Source of the DNA: Cryptomeria japonica
Lineage: Eukaryota; Streptophyta; Pinopsida; Cupressales; Cupressaceae
Direction of reading: 5' to 3'
DNA: 64,000 nt
Assembly: GCF_030272615.1 (NCBI RefSeq)
Contig: NC_081408.1
Coordinates: forward strand, 304,455,450 to 304,519,449
Shown: positions 58,494 through 64,000 of the stretch, piece after piece
Position numbering within the stretch: position 1 is the stretch's first letter
How the letters are laid out: the number at the start of each line of letters is the position of its first letter
Translations under genes and position numbers: made by a program
The notes under the pieces: model-generated
The model's database searches: none
The model's input: only the letters and a program-made list of their open reading frames with translations
What the model was told of the DNA's origin: nothing

Positions 58494-59525
58494 ATTACGA
58501 TACCAATATTCTTCAAAGTTGGCTTTATCTAAAGAATCTATGTGCAACATAAAAATGCTACAATATACTTTGCTTCAGTTATAGATAAAAAGAATGAATC
58601 TTGCTTCTTACTTGACCAAACAACCAAACAAGAACCAAGAAAGAATGTTCCACCACTTGTACTTTTTATGTCATCAACACTTCCTACCCAATCCGCACCA
58701 GTATAATCTGTCAGAGTGAAATTTGAATTTCTAGGGTACCACAAACCAAACTCTTATGTTCCTTTTAGATATCTGAAAATTCTTTTTACTACCAGAACAT
58801 GTGATTCTTTCAGTTCTTGTTGAAATCTAGCCGCTAGACAAACTGCGTACATGATATCCAGTTTGGTAGCAATCAAATATAATAGTCCTTTAATCATTGA
58901 TTTGTATTAAATTACATCTACTTTAGGGGACTAACCATCTTTTGTTAGCTTGTATCTGGTGGTCATAACTGTACACACTAGTTTGGAGTTCTCCAACAAC
59001 TTCTTCAACAATTCCTTAAATGTATTTAGATTGTGAAATGAAAATTCCTTTATTATTTTGATTTACTTGCAAACCAAGAAAGAAATTTAACTCACCAATC
59101 ATGGACATCTCAAATTCCTTCTACATCTCATTAGCAAACTTTTTGCACATGGCTTCATTTCCTCCAAATATTATGTCATCAACATAAACTACAACAATTA
59201 AAATTTTACTTGAATCGGTTTTGAAATATAAATTATTGTCAGTCGAACCCTTCTGAAAACCTTGATCAATAAAATAATTATCTAGCCTTCCATACCAAGC
59301 TCTGAGATCTTGATTCAATCCATACAAGATCTTCTTCAATCTGCAAATAATGTCTGGATCATATTTCAACTTAAATCCTCTTAATTGTTCAATGCAAGAT
59401 TCTTCTTTCAAATCTCCATTCAAAAATGCTGATTTCACATCTGTCTGATAAACCTTGAAATCCTTAAAAGCTGCAAAAGCATGAAACATCCTGACTGCCT
59501 CCTGTCGATTGGTGTTTTGACACAC
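58494..59525 (-). pseudogene. Copia V reverse transcriptase and RNase H fragment
   Basis: 59525-59121: VYQTDVKSAFLNGDLKEE, GLNQDLRAWYGRLDNYFID and catalytic YVDDIIFGG. 59120-58745 continues RT with stops. 58744-58538: ADWVGSVDDIKSTSGGTFFL and SITEAKYIVA of RNase H. The RNase H C-terminus and polypurine tract are absent before the LTR, and the upstream end breaks off near 59515, so only the 3' third of pol remains. Confidence 0.88.
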
Positions 59526-60569
59526 TCACCAACAATCAAGTAGAATATGAAATGTATACCACCTCTTTTTAAAAATAAATCAATCTTAAAAGACTAATTA
59601 CTCCAAGGTATCTGTAGTCGGGTCACAACAGTGTTGGGTCACTTAGTGGCTGATGCGATTGTACCTGTCAAGGGGCATGTTGGTTGAAATAAAACAAACA
59701 AAATCATTTCTTTTTTTGTATTTTCCCAATTTTAACTTCAATCCAAAAAAAAAGTCCAAAGATAGATCAGGGTAACAAGAGGTAATAACTAAACCAATAC
59801 TGAACAACTTAGTGTACTACAAGGTCAATGGATCACATCAAGGTATTGTCAATAACATTTAATCAACATTCAAAAGGGACGTTCCCATTAATATGTGAAG
59901 TCATACAACCCACACATAAACAAAAATAGAAATCACAAGATCAGATAATCACTCTACTATTTTATCCTCATACACCATTAACATGCGCAATATGACTCAT
60001 AAAACAATAAAGCTTGGAATAACAAGTTGCTGATTCAAATGAAAGAAGATACCAGACTATGAAGAACAAAAACCCATAGAACACGTATTGTAGGTCAAGA
60101 AATCCAGAAGATGCTTTTGCATTAATCTTTATAAAATGAATAACAATACTTCAAGAGTTCATGAGAAAGAAATTGCATAAAACTAAATTATCTAGCTAAA
60201 TAGCCTTGAATCATCAATTTGCGGACCCTCAAAATGGCCCAAATTATACAATTTATAAAGTTTTAACCTACACTCGAGGAAGGCATCATGCTTGCAAACT
60301 AGGACTATGAAAAGGAGAGAGTCACAGTCAACATGCAAGTCGCTACTTGTGAACTCCAGTTAAGTACTACTAAACTGGTACTCAAGGTTCACTTCCAAAA
60401 TGGTGTTCTAGTAACAAGAAGTTTGAATCATGCAAAAAAACAGCTCAAAAAATAAGTATTAAATAAAACTCCAGTTGACAGCTCAGTAGTGGAGGCAGTG
60501 ACAATGATCCATCATGCATTAGGGCCTTTACAACTACCCATTCATCATTCACTTCTTCTTATAGTTTTG
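59526..60569. other. Non-coding stretch
   Basis: About 1 kb with no gene recognised; AT-rich, with a GGTCACAACAGTGTTGGGTCAC near-palindrome at about 59615-59640. It is likely the 3' flank of the following minus-strand gene or a junction. Confidence 0.5.
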
Positions 60570-63500
60570 TTATTTGTTGATAAAGTAGTCCAAGGAAGTG
60601 GTAGGTGGGTCAACGATGTAACTTATTTTGAATTTTGATACTCTAAGTATCTCTTTTACACTTTCCACCTTATTTACCATCTCATCCATTAGTGTCTTAG
60701 CTCCTTGACACTGGAATACTACATACATATATCTATTCAATGTGTCCATGGTAACCTCCGCAGTCTTTAGAAAATGGTCTACAACATAAGAATCCCAGTT
60801 GTTGGGTATAGCTTCTTGGTGTAACACTCCATTTTGTTTGAGATTGTGACCATGTCTTCCTAAAATTTGACAACAAACTTCTCATACTACTTAAGTGTAT
60901 CTAGGAGTGGAGGATGCTCCTTGAGAACCTTAATATGCCTTTGCTCCATTACTTCTATCTTTAGATCTAAAATATTTGTACATGATTGCAATTTATCAAT
61001 AGTCTCTCCTCCCAATACATACTCTTTTGTAATCACTTATTCTCCTAACCTTTTGATTTTCTTCATAATCTTATGCTGTTTGGACAACTGAAAAATTTGT
61101 TGCTCCCATATTGTGGAACAATAAATAAGAGCATTTTCATTAAAATGGGCTTCTTCAACAATTTCCATTGTACTTTGCAAGAATATTTTTACTTTATCTA
61201 ATTGATATTTCACCCAAGTCTTAACTATTATGGCTACTTTTCTCATTTCATACAATGCTTTGATATCACCCTGCAGGAGCGATGAAGTGGATGACAAAGC
61301 ATCATCAGTTCTAGAATCCAGAGGCTTGGCTATCTCCATGATTAGTTGCTTATACTGCCTCAATTGTGCCTTAACCTCCACGTTAGTTTTTAAGTCTTTC
61401 TCCATCCTTGTTTTGACAGTGGAAGTGGTAGCAACTAAAGTATCAATCTCCCCCCACTTAGTCTGTTTACCCAAGTTAACCTTTGACACTTGGTACCTAG
61501 GGGTAACTTGAGCTAATCCTTCAGCATCCTAAATTGGTGTCACTATATCAGCAATTACATCCCTCAAATCCGTTATTGAGAGATGATGAATCATCCTCTC
61601 TCTTTTACCCTCCTTGGAGATTCAGTAATTGCCTCTTGCAAAGTTATATTGAGAAGGATGACCTTTGATTTCTTCTTGAAAGTAAAATTTAACCATTGTG
61701 GCATAGAGTCATCTTGTTCCCCTCCCTACATCGTTACATCCACAATGATCCTATGGGCTTCTACATTCTGTTCCTTCTCTTCTTCTTGGTGCTCTTGTTG
61801 ATCTGGAGGAGTGGGTGACCTTTGTTGGATTTGAGCAACCTGTTGAATGAGATTAGCTTGTTGGACCTAATCGGGATCGGGTTGCTATTGTCTTTCTATC
61901 TCCTCTAACTTCTTAGAAACTTGTTCTTTGAATGGTCTTTCTGTTTCAGTTTCTTTCTCTTTCTCATTTCCTCCTAGCTATTGAAGAAATATTTCTTTTT
62001 CTTGAGGAGTAAGGACCATTCTTTCATCTTGCTCATCATTTTAAACATCATGGGCCTCTTCATGCACCTCTTCTCCCATAACTTGTACATGAATTTACAT
62101 TGGTTGTACCTATATCATTGGCTCTCTTGTAGCTTCCAGTTGATTCTCTGGTTGGGTATTAGAAAACTCTTCCTGTGGCTCTTTTTATTTTTTTCAATTT
62201 TCCTCCTCTTTGCTACGGATGCAATGGGTTCATCATCTTTATTAGAATCTATCTCAATGTTATGGATGATAAACCATTCTCAAGTTGGCACAGGAGGAGG
62301 TGTAACCTATTTTGTTGAAGAAGTAGGAGGAGGTTGTGTTTCAGTAGCTTCATCTTGATATCCACCTTCTCCTAAAGTAATACCTATGGTAGGAATAATG
62401 GGGTGACAAAAGCCATTGGGATTGCTTATAACCCTGTAGTGATCCCATGCTCCGCAATAGTTTTCAAGAATTGGGACTCTTTCTAGGTCAGTGGAAATAT
62501 TTTTCCTTGAATTAGACCTTGTTCTTCTTACATATTCTTTGTGGACTTTGGTATGAGGGTTATCAACAACTTTCCCCTTTTTCTTCTCCTTGGTGGCACT
62601 TGGTCGTATCCTCAAGCTTAGCCATTGTCTCGTCCTTTCCAAATTTTTTGTTGTAACAATTTCAATAGCCAAATCCTCTTAGTTGGACAATCTGATAGGA
62701 GTAAGAGGTCTTTGATCAATTCCCTTCACCTTGAATGTAGGATCAAGGAGCTCACCATTGTCCCTTAACTCCTTAGGGATATTTGTTTCAATCTCAAAAT
62801 TCCCGATTTACGGCACTGACAACCTATAATATCCCTTCTCCCTTAGCTCAAATTTGTCTTGCAAGTTAGCCCAAAAATCCTCTAAAGTTGTCTTGTGACC
62901 CTTGTAAGAAATAGGCATAATTTGTTTTAGCTTACCATATGGGTCATATAGGTCCCTTGAGCAATTAAATAATTTTAAGCTCAAATCTTGGAGCTCTTGT
63001 TCTACTGCCTTGGCTTCCTACATATTAGGACATGTATAATGTTCTAGAGATATTGGTAGAGTAATGCCCATCTTATGCTTCAAGGTCAACAATGCCTATA
63101 GGCCCATCAATTGCCTAACATATTCCAAAATGATTACTCTGTTTCTGCAAAATCTTGGTAAAAGAAAAATATTTCCCGTGAATCCACTAACCCATAGGTA
63201 TGTTGATCATTGGTTTTGTAAGAACCAACATCCCCATTCCTTAATCATTTGCATCACTTTTGGGGTTAGTCTATATCATATATCTCCCATCAGTTTTATT
63301 ATTACAACATAAATAAATGCATCATTTAATCTTGTGAAATGTAACTTAGCTTGAGAGATAAGTAGTTGAGCGTAATATTCCCACTTTCTTTTCTATCCAG
63401 GTTCTTCTCCTAGTCTTCCTTCAGTCTTCAACCTTGGAAACTTACCAACATGAGAGACCACTCATATAACATAAGAAGTCATGAAGAACTTCTTCATTTG

Positions 63501-64000
63501 AAGGACCGTGATCATCAAACTATGGATGTTGTTTGAAATAATCTACAGCCAATCAAAGTATTCTTTGCCTATCAAAACTATGGTCATGTAATAGAATATC
63601 CATGTATGAAAATGTCTGCAATCTGGCTTTCCAAAGTCTCTTCTCACCATGATGATGAGGTCTCTTTGAGGCTCCTAGAAATTGGCTCTCAAAATATCTG
63701 TAGCATTTAGACCGATTTTCCTTGGCTCTTCTAGCCATGCTTCATTAATGTGTCATTTGGAATTAGAAGCATTCTTCACAAATATAGAGGTAGACTTCTC
63801 TTCAATTGTCACTAGAACCTCTTCCCTTACTGGTATCCCAAAATTCATCCCTATCATGTTAGGGGACAAGTCTACAATTATATTCCCGTCTGCATCAACA
63901 CACTGCCTTGTGTCGGGCTAGTAGTATTTAGCAATAGTCATTATAAGTTCATGTGACTGCATGGATTGAGGAAAGATAGTTTCCTCTACAAATCCTAATC
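60570..64000 (-). pseudogene. Decayed accessory gene, runs off the right edge
   Basis: Minus-strand coding pieces in all three frames: 63738-63553, fragments at 63100-62700, 62672-62307, 61489-61037 and 60827-60570. The upstream part is globular (EQELQDLSLKLFNCSRDLYD near 63000-62930; ISYKGHKTTLEDFWANLQDK near 62910-62860). 62600-62500 is basic (KEKKKGKVVDN, RRTRSNSRKN). 62330-61800 is Pro- then Lys-rich. 61489-60850 is a helical coiled-coil region. Several stops and frameshifts. I do not recognise the family; the plan resembles the frame at 31733-35374, but I cannot show homology. Confidence 0.45.

Noticed and set aside
63682-63921. Plus-strand ORF near the right edge
   Set aside because: It overlaps the minus-strand accessory gene fragment, which has the better coding character.

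Overview
This window looks like intergenic nuclear DNA of a large seed-plant genome, most likely a gymnosperm. It is AT-rich, almost free of host genes, and built of nested, mostly decayed LTR retrotransposons of Ty1/copia and Ty3/gypsy type. The gymnosperm guess is inference from low gene density and from the age and style of the elements; nothing in the sequence names a species. I found no rRNA, tRNA or CRISPR locus.

Layout. 1-5780: 3' part of a plus-strand LTR element (polypurine tract and 3' LTR from 5003). Inside it, on the minus strand, lies an intact GC-rich ORF with a plant mobile domain (PMD), preceded by two short-period repeat arrays and a possible GT-AG intron. 5783-10930: a minus-strand LTR element coding for a DUF4283-like protein, split by a complete 2.56-kb gag-only copia (8131-10694, target duplication CTTGT). 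10930-17411: non-coding DNA with a microsatellite, an orphan membrane ORF, a 152-bp tandem array and fragments. 17417-28386: a complete 10.97-kb gypsy element (target duplication GTATC) with gag and protease but no polymerase. It carries a second DUF4283 copy and another insertion. 29637-30765: LTR relic of the same family. 31733-35374: a minus-strand frame of 1,214 codons with seven stops and no frameshift, with G-boxes and a 279-bp duplication upstream. 37168-39764: second copy of the gypsy family, containing a small copia remnant (37537-38505) and cut by a copia with readable gag, integrase, reverse transcriptase and RNase H (39765-46044). 46144-48224: 3' end of a Sirevirus-like copia with a coiled-coil ORF in the env-like position, repeated polypurine tracts and an LTR. 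48225-57013: minus-strand Tat/Ogre-like gypsy (gag, protease, G-patch, RT, primer site, LTR). 57014-59525: 3' end of a minus-strand copia. 60570-64000: another decayed minus-strand accessory gene.

Two themes stand out. First, several elements carry an extra gene unrelated to gag-pol with a similar plan: a globular N-terminal part, a basic or proline-rich linker and a coiled-coil C-terminal part. Second, decay is mainly by nonsense changes that fit C-to-T at CAG, CAA and CGA codons, with very few frameshifts, as expected of long-methylated silent DNA. Separately, a triplicated, covarying bulged hairpin (182-328) and a 16-copy CACARACG array with a 19.6-bp mean period (4170-4476) look like functional parts of the first element.
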